Assembly: GCF_002994745.2 (NCBI RefSeq) | Contig: NC_037092.1 | Coordinates: 11,584,501 to 11,648,500 of the forward strand | DNA length: 64,000 nt | Direction: 5' to 3' | DNA from: Rosa chinensis | Lineage: Eukaryota; Streptophyta; Magnoliopsida; Rosales; Rosaceae | Part shown: positions 11,256 through 21,930 of the stretch, in pieces | Numbering within the stretch: the first letter of the stretch is position 1 | Layout of the letters: each line of letters begins with the position of its first letter | Made by a program: the position numbers and the translations under genes | The notes under the pieces: generated by a model | What the model was told of the DNA's origin: nothing | The model's input: only the letters and a program-made list of their open reading frames with translations | Database searches by the model: none

Positions 11256-12783
11256 GTAATTTGGGGACATGTTATTAATAATTAGCAATTAAGTGCTGTG
11301 GACTTTATTCTGCTTCTTTTGAATTGAATGTAATGTTATACACGATTGGAATTTAGGAGCTGTACCGATATATTGTAGTATACACTGAATTTAGTCCAGA
11401 TATCTTCCACCTGACCTCCATGTTTAAATCTGCATTTTATATCCCTCTGTACATATGGTTTCTAATTAGATTAAGCTCTAATATTGCCGTGTTGCTCTTG
11501 TCAAAATTAGATTGTTGGTCTAAAATCAATTGTGATAATATAGGTTGCTTGATTTCTGCTATACTTCCCCATGAAACTAGCAAGTTTATGACTGAGCCTG
11601 TAAGTGTTAAACATGATGAGTTGATAATATAGGTATGCAATCCTCCTGTTTTTTTTCCTCTCTCTATGATGTCTATAATTCTCACCTTTTGAATGGATTC
11701 TGTGATCAGTTTGTTTTTTTAGATTGATTTGACAAACGACTGTGGTCACTCAATTCAACTTGGAACTATGATTTTTTTTTTTGGGAGCTTCTGTATAATG
11801 AATTTGATTGTAGTGACACCTTCTAATTATGTTTTTCTTTTTGTTGCGAGGATCATGTGTGTTCTGTGAGACGTTGTGAGAAATTCTAAAACTTTAATGG
11901 GCGATCTTAGGCCTTGGTCGCCTGAGCCAAACGGCGCCGTTTTGGAGGAGAGGCCGACCTCATCTTCTTCATCCGTGTTTTCAATTTCAACAAATCAGAG
12001 GGACGTTTCCGCAGAGTACTGGCGGAGAGCGGAGGAGGCAATGCAGGGGGTTATAGCTCAGATCCAACGTACTCACGTCTCCGAGCGGAGAAGGAAAGCC
12101 GCCATTGATTACGTTCAGAGGATCATTGGAACTTGTATTGGTTGTTAGGTCATGAGCATTCATGCCTATTCATACCATTCCCCTATATCTGAATTTAAAC
12201 TTGAATTTAGTGAAAAGCCCTATGTTTTTATGTGAATTGAAGAACTCAGTTTTCGTGTGATGATGAAAATGTGCTTGAATTTTGGCTATAAGTATAGCTT
12301 TTTCGCTCCCAAAGGCTTAGACTTTGATTTTGAGTATGTAGCTATCCAGTTGTATGAATTGCAATCAGTTTGCAGCTCATGAGTACATGTAGTTACGTTT
12401 TACTTTGAATTGATAGAGTAACTGTGTGATTACGCAACCAACTTAGGGAGTAATCTGTTTGAGAGATTAGTGTGCTTGTAGGTTTGTTCTTGTTCCACAT
12501 TATGGTTTTTGATTGCAAATTCTGAGCTGTCAGAGTTAAGAAAGCAAAGGGGTGGTAACTAGGTGGGGGGTATTGATTTCATGTTCGGTTTTGTTTCAGG
12601 TATTCCCGTTTGGATTAGTACCTCTGAAGACGTATCTGTCGGATAGAGTGCTGTTCTTGAAAGGGAAGATCACAATATGGCTGCTGAGTTTATGGTGAAG
12701 GACGTGCAGTTAATTCGGGCAAAGGTTTGTAGGTTTTACGTACCCTAAATCATATGAGATATCATTGGTTGAACCTTTATATT

Positions 12784-13920
12784 CATTACCTAGACCCTCT
12801 TACAACCAAACACTCAGTTGACAAAACAAGCTACTTCTCTTCTCTTTCCATTCCACTCCCACTCTTCTCTTAAGCTCAGAAACACTTGAATCTGCTTACT
12901 TCACTTTCATCTAAGGTCGAAAATCAGTAGCTACTTTATGTCTACGCCTTGCTTCTCATCATGTTAGGAGGTATGAAGCTATGCATTGTTAAAATCACCT
13001 TCTGCACTTTTCCAATTTTCGTATCTCCAGGTGTCATATAAACGTCTTCTAATTTACGTATTACACTATGACAGAACAAATGGGGGACTCTGAGATTTCA
13101 AACCACTAACCTCTCTATTTTGATCAGTATCAGAAACTTTCTTTTGGTAAGAACACCTACTTTCTGTTAAATCTCTGTCCTTAAATCTATTCAAGATTGT
13201 TGTGGAATGCACTTTTGATTATTATCTAGCTATGGTGACTCCATTAGGATGATTAGGACTAGAAAGGGTCAAGTTCAATTACTGCACACTATGTGTTTGA
13301 AGTTATGCCTCAAAGACAACACCCAAGCTGAACCAGTGGGCTATTCCATGATTTTCGAAAAACCTATACTCCTTGTTTCATTCTCAGTCTTTGATAACTT
13401 AAAATAGACTCTTCAATAATCATTTTGAACTTGGTTTCATGAAAAACGGAGTTAAAATGAGATATTTATGATATTTTGAAGTTACTGCACTGTTTCAGGA
13501 ATTCTGCAAAATTCAGTGTTCCTGTCATTTCAGATTCTTGTTTGACCATTCATTTGAATTGCGAATAACATGAAATTTTGCAAAATAGTAGCTTTGCTTG
13601 TCTACTTTAAATCTGGAGAGTTGTGAATAAAATCATTGAAAGGATGATTGTTGGTGAATTTTTCTTTCATGTTACCAGTTTTCTGAGAACTTTTCAACTT
13701 GCAGCTTTTGGTACAAGATTAATGATTTGAGGCACTTTTACTCTCTTGTCAGTCCTCAATCTTTAGTACATTGGACTAAACATGCAAAGCATTCCTTGAG
13801 TCTTAAATTTCAGTTAGAAAGGTTTCATCCATGTTCAAAAGTAACTACAAACCTCTGTTTTCTGTGTATTCTGATTAGTGCAATATTCTGATCAGTGTCT
13901 TCTTTTTAAAATAAGTCTAT
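12784..13920 (+). repeat. 1.1-kb direct repeat inside CACTA, copy 2
   Basis: Aligns with 9535-10667 over its whole length (shared landmarks GGTCGAAAATCAGTAGCTAC, TTCCATGATTTTCGAAAAAC). This copy lies between PAP/OAS1 exons 2 and 3, so it may be the original intron sequence and copy 1 the derivative. Confidence 0.8.
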
Positions 13921-14129
13921 AAAAGTGTGGCTTCATCTTAAGGGAGAAAGAACATTGAGACCGATGATGGTTTACATGTTCATAATAGGATCAAGGGCTC
14001 AAGTGGACTGAAGATTGGTCCTTTGGTACTTGCTGGGAGTTGCACATCAAGGATTCCAGGTAGGGGGTCTTCACTAGTTAGAGCTTATTTTCTCGAAAAG
14101 ATTTCTATGCTTTTATGCATACACATTGC

Positions 14130-14380
14130 ATTGTTGTTAAGTGGTGACCTGAGAGTGAAGGGAGCAAAACGACTACCTTGGGTTTCGATCCCCTAAACCT
14201 CCGGAGGGGCTATACGGATGAGGATGTCTAACATCCTTTGAGGTGTGGCGTCATTCCTAGGTGGTATGGCGTAAACGGCCACTCTTACTTCTTCTTGCGG
14301 GCTATTTGTGTACTTACATTGGCAAGTAAGTAATTGGCATTAAGAACGGTCATCGGTTTTTAGGAAAGTGGGTACCCCAT
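14130..14380 (+). mobile_element. Possible tRNA-derived SINE
   Basis: A box-A-like TTAAGTGGTGACCTGAG is followed by a box-B-like GGTTTCGATCCCC about 35-45 bases later, as in tRNA-derived SINEs, then a GC-richer body unlike its AT-rich surroundings. I see no clear poly-A/T tail or target duplication. It sits in an intron of the captured PAP/OAS1 gene. Confidence 0.35.
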
Positions 14381-15632
14381 TATGCATATGTATCCTGCTA
14401 TTTCCTATTTTTAAGTTTTTGTCTACTCTTGCTGAGCTTGTTACTTCAATTGGATAAATCCTAATTGCTGTTGTCATTGCTTGAAATTTTTCCACCAATT
14501 GTAGTCTGAAGCCTCAGATTTCAAACCTCTTTGTAGTCTATTTAGTTTGACTATCTCGAGTTTATTTAACATCAGATTTCACTTGAATTTATGTAGTTTT
14601 TTCATCACCAAAGGTTGAGATACATTGATTCCAAATATCGAGTTTTACAGCTGCCCAAAAGAAAAAAAGAAAAAAAACTTACTTAGTCATCAAACTTCAC
14701 CTGATTAGTTTCGTTATCTTTAGCCTTGTGCATCTTAAGAAGTTTGAGTATTACTTTGTCAATACTTAATTAGCTTCGTAAGATTCACGGCGCTGTGACG
14801 TTAACCCTTTCGGGGCGTTACAGTAGCACCATCATGTCCATAAAATTTTTTTGTTTCACCGCTAGTATGTCCTTTAATTTGCTTTTCCTAAAAACCTTTA
14901 GGAAATGCACGTGTGTTTATGAGATTATTCTTTGTTTCTATTCAGATTCACTTAATTTTAGTTGTCCTCAGTAAAGATTGTTGTGTTTTCTGGTGGCAGG
15001 TTAAGCTTGTAAAGTGCCTTGTGCAAAATATTGTGGTTGATATATCCTTCAATCAGTTAGGAGGGCTATGTACATCATGCTTTCTTGAGCAGGTAGTCTT
15101 CCACTAAAGCTGAGTTTTATTAGTCCAGTTTTGCTGCATATGATTGAATGAGTCACCAGATTTGGTTCATGTAAAGGATGCTTTCCTAGGAAGCTCTGGT
15201 TTATCAGATGCAATTATTATTATTAGTAAATTTTTTTTTTCAAGTCTATTATAGCAAGTAAAAATATTGGACTTTGGTGCTCTTTGCTCGTTTGTGATTT
15301 TGGATTTTTTTTTTATTCTTGATCATCTTCCTGGTGCTGTTACCATACAGGTTGATCACCTCATTGGCAAACATCATCTCTTTAAACGTAGTATCATACT
15401 GATTAAGGCATGGTGCTATTGTGAGAGTCGAATTCTCAGTGCCCATCACGGTTTGATATCTACATATGGTTTGGTGACCTTAGTTCTTTTTATCTACATG
15501 TCATTGTTTCAGGTGAAAGGAGAGTGATCCTAAGGGACCACAGTATGCAAACAACACTTCAAAACTTGAATCTGATCTCTCAAGTCAGTGGAGATCGCTC
15601 ATTCACATGGAGGATATCTTCGTAAATGAAGG

Positions 15633-18270
15633 TGTCACGCCCCTGATTTTACACACAAGAAAATCGATATATATAATCCCATAATTATACATGCGTGAAC
15701 GTTCAGTCATCAATACAAAATACCTGGAATCTTTTTCCATTTAAACCAAGTACATACTGATGCCCTGAACCCTCAAAGTTAATATACACTCGCTCCATAG
15801 AGTTATATATTACACAAATTTACGAATTAAATTGTCAACAACAAAATAAAACGTAAAGGCTGCTCAGAGTAACAATACAACGGAAGTCCTTATCAAAAGT
15901 AAAGTCATAAAGATGGCTTCCTACCGTAAAGCTGCTAACTCGCTGCCTCAACCTCGATTATCCTAACCTGCAGGATTAACCCCTACACCGTTGGAATGGT
16001 GCAACAGGTTGCCACACAACAAACTCGGTAAGCTTTTGCAAGCCCGTATGAGTAACTCAAAACACACATGCACAACTCACGCCAAAAACGAGGAAAACCT
16101 TTCAACTCGCGAATAAAGAAAACATACCATGCTTCCAAAAACAATACTCTTTTCCCAAAAGAAACAACGAAAGTCACACCGTGACAAAATCATATAAATC
16201 GTTAACCTAACAATTCAAATATGATAAATCGATCCAACCTGGATAAAACAATAATTAGGTCCAACCTGGACAAAGCAGCCACAAATAAATCATACCTATC
16301 GTTAACCTAACAAGTAGAATATGATAAATCGATCCAACCTGGATAAAACAATAATTAGGTCCAACCTGGACAAAATATGTACCCAGGAGTCTTAAGTAAC
16401 TTACTTAGATCCCTGAAGTACGATGGCAGACAGACTAGAGCTCTAACTGAATCGTAACCTGTCACCCGGCCAAGGTTCAACCTTACGATATAATATTGCC
16501 ATGAGGATGCAACCTGCAACCCCGGATCCTTAGGCCAACCTGACCCTCAGATCAAAACGTCAAATCAAATCAAAAGGAGAAATCACAACCTGTGACTCTC
16601 AAATCCTCAGACCACCGGTCGTCAGATCAAAACGTTAAATCAAATCAAAAGGAGAAATCACAACCTGTGACTCTCAAATCCTCAAACTTTTTTCAAAATA
16701 ATAGAAATACCATTTCCCACCATTTGTTTTCCAAAAGCCACAACCCAAAACAATAAAAAGCATCATTTCATGCATATTGTTTCACAAATTCACAATCCAC
16801 CAAAACATATATATTTCACGTAAATATATATATATATATATATGTAGCCATCCGTTCAGGAATGCCTACTAATACCAACTATAGTTTGTAGTTAACTAAA
16901 TAACTCTCAAAACGATAAAGGTAAGCCCGTTCGTGAATGAACTTCGTGAGATTACTCACCTTGAAATCCCGCTGCGTCTTCAATAAAGCACCAAGCTGCA
17001 ATCCACAAAATAACCGTCCAGAAAACTTCGTCAAGTACCTAATCACATACGGTTCCAACTTAGTGATGATTCACATTTGATTTAAGTTCGAAACCCCTGT
17101 TTTGAACTAATTAAAATCCCCAAAGTGGCGCCAATCGAGGAAAAACCACATCCGAGACCTCCCAAAGTCTCCGGAATACGTCCACGATCGATGTGACCAA
17201 ACCATAAGTCGATCGGACGCTCAAATCCTCACGGATAGAATAAATCGATCGGTATGAAACTGCAAAAATCATAACAATTCCAAACGAACTCCAAAATTTG
17301 CATATTATATATCGAAACGCTCGTATCAACGAGAAGAACATATATAATACCAAAAACAGTTCCTTAAGTGGCCGGAACACCGCCACAGGCGGTGGCGCAC
17401 CGCCGCCGGCCAAAACTCAATATTTCACAAAACTCCCAACATCAAAGTTCTTCATCTAAGCATGCTTGTGAACTTTCATAACTGGCTCGAAGTCAGAAAA
17501 CAAGCTTAAGGGATCGAAAACTACCTCATAAGCCGTGAACAGTAATCCAAACTGAGTTGAACCGATTTCCACGTAAACCGATCAAAACAAACACCATAGA
17601 TCGACTCAGACGACCCCCACGAAGCCAAGGAAGGAAACTTGAAGCCGTGTCGTCGCCGGAGCTACGATTTCTGGTCGGGTCCGATTTCCACAACCTGTGC
17701 CGCCTTGCAGCGCCACCGCGAAGGAGAATCGCTGTAAGAGGCCACCACAGAGACGACCGAAGCAAGGAGGCGAGTTGTTCTGGGCTGGTTTCACCGGAAG
17801 AGGTCGCCGGAGATGCAAGTTCCGACCGGGTCGAAATACCGGGTTCGGGTCGGGTCAGTCTGAAATCTTCGATACTGAAGGTATCGACCGAGAGAGAAGA
17901 GAGAGAAAAGAACCTTTCCGGAAATGGAAAGTGAAATAATGAAATTAATTTATGATTTTCCTCTATTTCTACTAAAACGGAAACTTCTTCCGCTAGCCAT
18001 AACTTTCTCATACGAACTCTGATTTACGCATTCCACATATCCACGAACTCGTATCGACGCGCTCTACAACTTTCGTGAATGAAGTTTTCAGAGAATCTCA
18101 ACGTATCAAAAGTCAACCTTGAACCCCCCCCCCCTAAAGTCATACTTTTCAAATAATTAATTCGTCCCAAAAATTTCCGCTCCGTCCACGAGCCACGAAA
18201 CCGTCCAACAACCATAATTTAGATTCCGGAAATTCCTTGGAAAATAATTACGAATTTCCGGGGCATCACA
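15633..18270 (-). mobile_element. 2.6-kb LTR-like element (probable solo LTR), copy 1
   Basis: Plus-strand ends are TGTCACGCCCC and GGGGCATCACA, flanked by a perfect 5-bp target duplication GAAGG (15628-15632 and 18271-18275). On the minus strand it reads TGTGATGCCCCGG...GGGGCGTGACA, the style of a Ty3 LTR. No PBS, PPT or long gene is inside, so a solo LTR left by LTR-LTR recombination is the best reading. It contains a TA microsatellite (about 16807-16842), tandem duplications of 100 and 75 bases (16201-16375, 16546-16675), the micro-hairpin array below, and a GC-rich stretch near 17600-17850. It shares ends and a CATAACTTT...CACGAACTCG block with 50175-52622. Confidence 0.75.
16201..16670 (-). 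repeat. Micro-hairpin array with constant AACCT core
   Basis: Short self-complementary units share a central (A)ACCT while arms vary: GTTA/TAAC at 16201 and 16301, ATCC/GGAT at 16232 and 16332, GTCC/GGAC at 16259 and 16359, AAGGTT/AACCTT at 16472, TGC/GCA at 16508, TCACA/TGTGA at 16583 and 16658. On the minus (LTR sense) strand the core is AGGTT. Units at 16201-16271 are copied at 16301-16371 by a 100-base tandem duplication; the others are distinct. Confidence 0.65.
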
Positions 18271-18275
18271 GAAGG

Positions 18276-18772
18276 CAACCACTTTGTGAGTGTAGCCACC
18301 TTCTTGTTTTATTTATTATAAACTTACCTATTTTTGAGCATTTGTCTTGCTCTCCAATGTCTCAATTTTTATGAAAATGATCCAAACTCTTTTGCTCTAC
18401 AATCCAAATTAAATAGCCTAAGTTTGTCAGATCCTTAAATCTATCAAAATGTGATCTTTTGCTCTCTCTGTCGAATCGCGACTTCTTTCTTTTGGGGTCT
18501 TATTCTGATAAATATTCTTGGTTCTGCTTGTTTTGCTACTTAGTTATTGGTTGCCACTATTATCATCAATTTTGTCAAGGAACAAGAAGGTGCGTAGTTG
18601 TACACCTGACTTGCATTCTAAGTTCTAATGTAACCTTCTATATATTTAAATGAATGGTTACATAATGGGAAAATTGGCACATCTCTGTTTACTTTTGCAA
18701 TTTTAGTTATGTTGTACATTGTGTGATATTCAGTACTGTTGTAATGATATTTTGGGACTTGTGGTTTTACAG
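18276..18772. other. CACTA interior, no gene seen
   Basis: Directly continues the sequence interrupted by the LTR-like element. AT-rich and intron-like, ending in a TTTTACAG splice acceptor before the next exon. Confidence 0.5.
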
Positions 18773-18946
18773 CTTCCTTTATCAAGTGTTGAACAAATTG
18801 AATATGCTTGACATGATTGGCTTAGTAGACCCTGCTCAGACTAGTGTCATTGGCTGTGGAAATCCGACTAAACGAGCTCGTTCTTTGTCAGCTTCTTATT
18901 AAAGAGGGAAGCCTAGTCAGATTTTTTGGGTGCCCTATAACTCAGG
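18773..18946 (+). pseudogene. Exon fragment, probably Ulp1-like cysteine protease
   Basis: Bounded by TTTTACAG and a GG/GTATGA donor. The reading (LYQVLNKLNMLDMIGLVDP, then NPTKRARSLSASY, a TAA stop, then RGKPSQIFWVPYNSG) resembles the region just before the catalytic His in plant transposon-borne Ulp1/C48 peptidases, where a V-P-Y-N-x-G motif precedes HW. The HW and catalytic residues are not present in this piece. Ulp1-like ORFs are common cargo of plant CACTA and Mutator elements. The in-frame TAA makes it non-functional. Identification rests on one short motif. Confidence 0.4.
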
Positions 18947-20027
18947 GTATGAAAGCTTGATTCATGCATATATTTTGTTGGCTGCCCAGATTAATAGATA
19001 TGGGCCATTTTGAACTTATGCTCATGAATAGGTTTGTGTACATGAGACAATGGTGGATTCATGAAAATTGCAATGAATGATTTTGGATGTGGATATTATG
19101 GTTTCATGAATGGGCAATTTTAATTTCCATAATGCATACATACCAATTGTAACAGGGGACTAGTAATATGTGTTATCTCAAATTGCAAGCTACAACAAAA
19201 GCACACCAAAACGTGTGGTTGTAGCTGCACAAAAACAACACAAAAATCAATTAGAAGTCTATTGTCTTTTTGGCATTGGGACAACATATAATTTTAGTAT
19301 AAAAGGCAAAACAACAACATAAGTTAGATGAAAGTATTGGCTAAAGTGTATAACAACAACAAATAAGTGTGATTGGACGTGATTACAGACAACATAAAAC
19401 ATGTACTATTAGTGGTCCTTTTTATATTCAAACCACAAATATTTGTCATCTAAATAATCTCAAACGACAGTAAATTGTCGTCGTAATGAGACTGACATAA
19501 CAGAAAGAATATGATATCTATTGTCTAAACCATTTCCCAACATCACATATGTATAATTTCAAAACCTTTCACATAACACTTAAATGTCATACAAACCTCC
19601 CTAGAACGACACTTAATTGTCCTCTGATGCTCTTTACTACCACATATAATTGTCGTTTAAAGTAAATTAGCACAACCTTTAATTGTTGTTGTATGAGAGA
19701 AGACACTACATACGAGTCTTCATATTTCTTATTTAAGGGCATTCAGACCACACAAATAAGTCTTGCAAATATGCTTCACACAATAGTATTTAAAAAATAC
19801 TGTGGTTGTTTTGTTTATCAGACAATACAAAACAGTTGTTTGAATGCTTTTAAAGATACAGATCACAATGTTCCCAAAATGCAAAACTCATCAGACAACA
19901 CAAGACTTTTATTTTTTTATGTCTTCTGATTTTTCAGACAACAGAACACTTCTGTCGTCTGATGCCCCCAAGAGACGACACCGTACTAGACGACATATTT
20001 TTGTTCATTCAGACGACAGAACAGTTC
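18947..20027. repeat. CACTA right interior and subterminal repeats
   Basis: From 18947 to about 19200 I see no gene. From about 19240 onward there are many short words of the type ACGACA, TTGTCGT, GACAACA. Close to the end two near-palindromes built from CAGACGACAGAAC appear at about 19935-19961 and 20010-20036, the second perfect apart from its single central base. Confidence 0.7.
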
Positions 20028-20056
20028 TGTCGTCTGAAGGCCTTTTTGGCATAGTG
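20028..20056 (-). repeat. CACTA right terminal inverted repeat
   Basis: Ends in GGCATAGTG on the plus strand; pairs with 8356-8384 with one mismatch. Confidence 0.92.
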
Positions 20057-20325
20057 ATGTCTATATGGATTGTGGAAATTTGTATTGATTTATGGTTGTC
20101 TACACAAGCATGGTTGTTATCGGAATTTATTAGTACTCGATTGAAAGTTCTTATGGACCTGCTTTGATGATTGTTGTTATTTGGATGCTATAAACATGAG
20201 ATTGATTCTCTGAGGTGATTGGAAGGATTAGGAACTTTTCTTTTATTCTTGTGTGTTCGTTCTAGTTAATTTTGTTTTAGTTTGTTTTGCTCGAGGACTA
20301 GCAAAGTCTAAGTGTGGGGGTATTT
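20057..20325 (+). other. 3' end of the one-LTR element with polypurine tract
   Basis: AT-rich internal sequence resumes after the CACTA element and reaches GCTCGAGGACTAGCAAAG then the polypurine tract at 20310-20325. This GAGGACTAGCAAA...GTGTGGGGG wording is a frequent pre-3'LTR landmark in plant Athila/Tat-like elements. The LTR expected next is absent. Confidence 0.7.
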
Positions 20326-21930
20326 AGGTTTCGAGAGTTTATGACTTTCATAAGCAACAGGATGTCCCCGTTGTAGTAGGACTCTCGCTAACGCAAAATC
20401 TAAAGCATCTATCTGAACTTTAAATAGTAGATTCAGGTCAGGTAGGGCGAGGACCAGATCTTCCATCACAACCTTCTTCAAATCCTGAAAGACCTTCTCA
20501 CAATCACTACTCCAATCTCATGTCACTCCCTTCTTCAAGAACTCAGTTAAGGGAGTTGTCTTCTTTGAGTAGTTCTCAATGAAACGTCGATAGTAATTAG
20601 CCAGCCTAAGAAAAGAGCGCAGCTCTCCACATTCTTGGAGTTTTGTCACTCCTTTATGGCTTCTACTTTCTTCATGTCCATCCTAATTTGACCCCTTCCA
20701 ATAACGTGACCCAAAAACTTCATGGTCACTTGCGCAAAGGAGCACTTCTCGCGCTTGACATACAGTTGATTGTTTTGTAACTGTTGGAATACTAGCTTCA
20801 AATGTTCTATATGTTCTTCCAAAGTAGAGTTGTACACCACAATGTCATCAAGATAAACCACTGCAAACTTGTCCAAGTAATCATGGAAGACTTGGTTCAT
20901 CAAAGTACAGAAGGTCGCTGGCGCGTTGGTCAATCCGAACAGCATTACCAAGAATTCGAAGGCATCGTAACGGGTGACGCACACGATCTTGGGCTCATCA
21001 CCTTCCGCAATGCAAACTTGATAGTACCCGGAGCAGAAGTCAAGCTTGGTGAAGTACTTGGAACTACTAAGTTGATTAAACAAATTCGCTATCAAGGGAA
21101 TCGGGTACTTGTGGCCCACTGTGACTTTGTTAAGGACCCGATAGTCCACACATAATCTCCAGCTTCCATCATATTTCTTTTGGAACAGCACTGACGCACC
21201 AAAATGGGCTTTGGATGGCCTAATGAACCCTGCCTTGAGTAGGTCTTTGAGCTGCTTCCTAAGTTCTGCCAATTCATGAGGAGTCATTCTATAAGGTGCT
21301 CTTGCAGGTGGTTTGGCTCCCTGAAGCAGTTCGATCTCGTGGTCCACACTCCTCCTAGGGGGTAGCTCATTGGGAAGTTTGGGCGACATCACATCTGCAT
21401 AACTCTCCAACACCCCCTTGATTTCCCTCATAACCACTTCCATCTTGTTCTCATCCTTCATTAGAGGAACTGCTACATATGTGGGCTCATGGTGCTTCAC
21501 GCCTTTCTTAAATTGGAGGGAAGACAAGAGACGGGGTTCAATTGGTTGCTCGATTCTTGCTGAAACCACACACGGCCTTTCTCCCATAACAAGCAAGTGT
21601 TGGGCATTAGGAATGGGGATAGCTTTGTTTGCCAACATGAACTCCATCCTCAATATGACATGGAAGTCATCCATTCGGACAACTACAAGGTCTACCTTTC
21701 CCTCCCAATGGCCCAACTTGAGCGATACCCCTCGGGATAGTCCAATTGTGGGTGATACCTTAGAGTTCACAGCTTTCATGCGGCTGACATCCTTCTCCAA
21801 CTTCAACCCCAACCTTCGTGCTTCAGTCTCCAACACAAATTTGTGAGTGGCCTCTGTGTCAATCATCATACTCTTGGCAACCTTCCCATTTATACAACCA
21901 TCACGAACATCAAGCCCTTAGCCTGGTCCT
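20326..21930 (-). pseudogene. Chromovirus pol, 5' half: protease, reverse transcriptase, start of RNase H
   Basis: The minus strand has an open stretch from 21869 to 20646 (about 407 codons). It starts in the protease, whose active site reads DTEATHKFV, with Glu where the family has Gly. RT follows with KKYDGSWRLCVDYRVLN, the FGLTNAPATF motif and an intact YLDD catalytic box, then FLGHVIGRGQI. Beyond a stop at 20646 the RT/RNase H connection and first RNase H residues (HPVAYESHKLS) run to about 20331, where the 17-kb insertion begins. The remaining RNase H is at 3177 and below. The RT core is legible but the protein cannot be made whole. Confidence 0.88.

Larger units (their letters stand above)
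11897..15632 (+). pseudogene. Captured PAP/OAS1-type nucleotidyltransferase gene, several exons with introns
   Basis: Exons recognised in order and phase: 11897-12148 (MGDLRPWSPEPNGAVLEE, SAEYWRRAEEAMQGVI, RRRKAAIDYVQRI), 12600-12724 (FPFGLVPLKTYLSD joined to a block whose other frame gives EDHNMAAEF and VKDVQLIRA), 15000-15092 (VKLVKCLVQNIVVDISFNQL) and 15351-15512 (FKRSIILIKAWCY, HHGLISTY). Introns have GT-AG ends. Text like PKGPQYANNTSKLESD follows near 15530-15632. This matches the plant PAP/OAS1 substrate-binding nucleotidyltransferase family of unknown RNA substrate. It is broken: TAG at 12146-12148 replaces an expected sense codon, and an internal deletion in exon 2 removes the DxD catalytic motif that normally follows TYLxD and shifts the frame. 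Intron 2 holds repeat copy 2 (12784-13920); the LTR-like element at 15633 cuts the last piece. Confidence 0.72.
8356..20056. mobile_element. Non-autonomous CACTA (En/Spm) transposon with captured genes
   Basis: Ends are CACTATGCCAAAAAG and its inverse. With the adjoining CCTTCAGACGACA the terminal inverted repeat is 29 bases with one mismatch (8356-8384 and 20028-20056). Many subterminal copies of TTCAGACGACA / TTCAGACAACA in both orientations fill the first 400 and last 700 bases, the family's transposase-binding zone. No perfect 3-bp target duplication is visible (TGT versus ATG). No TNP2-type transposase is found. The interior carries fragments of a DSS1 gene, a PAP/OAS1-type gene and a probable Ulp1-like exon, a duplicated 1.1-kb block, and a later LTR-like insertion (15633-18270). 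Confidence 0.88.
3178..20325 (+). mobile_element. Non-autonomous LTR element with only one LTR (LARD-like)
   Basis: It starts TGATGTGCTC inside the chromovirus RNase H gene and ends with a canonical polypurine tract (AAGTGTGGGGGTATTT, 20310-20325), after which chromovirus sequence resumes at once (KLS codons on the minus strand). It has a 5' LTR (3178-4665), a primer-binding site of the tRNA-Asp type and one gag-like reading frame but no pol. No second LTR is found after the polypurine tract. Its body is split by a CACTA transposon at 8356-20056. LTR/PBS/PPT style resembles Athila/Tat-lineage derivatives; that lineage call is inference. Confidence 0.75.

Noticed and set aside
14785..14830. 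Rho-independent terminator-like hairpin
   Set aside because: Bacterial terminators do not apply here and no gene ends at this point.
17526..18011. Long open frames on both strands at 17526-18011
   Set aside because: They lie in the GC-rich part of the LTR-like element, overlap on opposite strands and match no protein family; composition effect.
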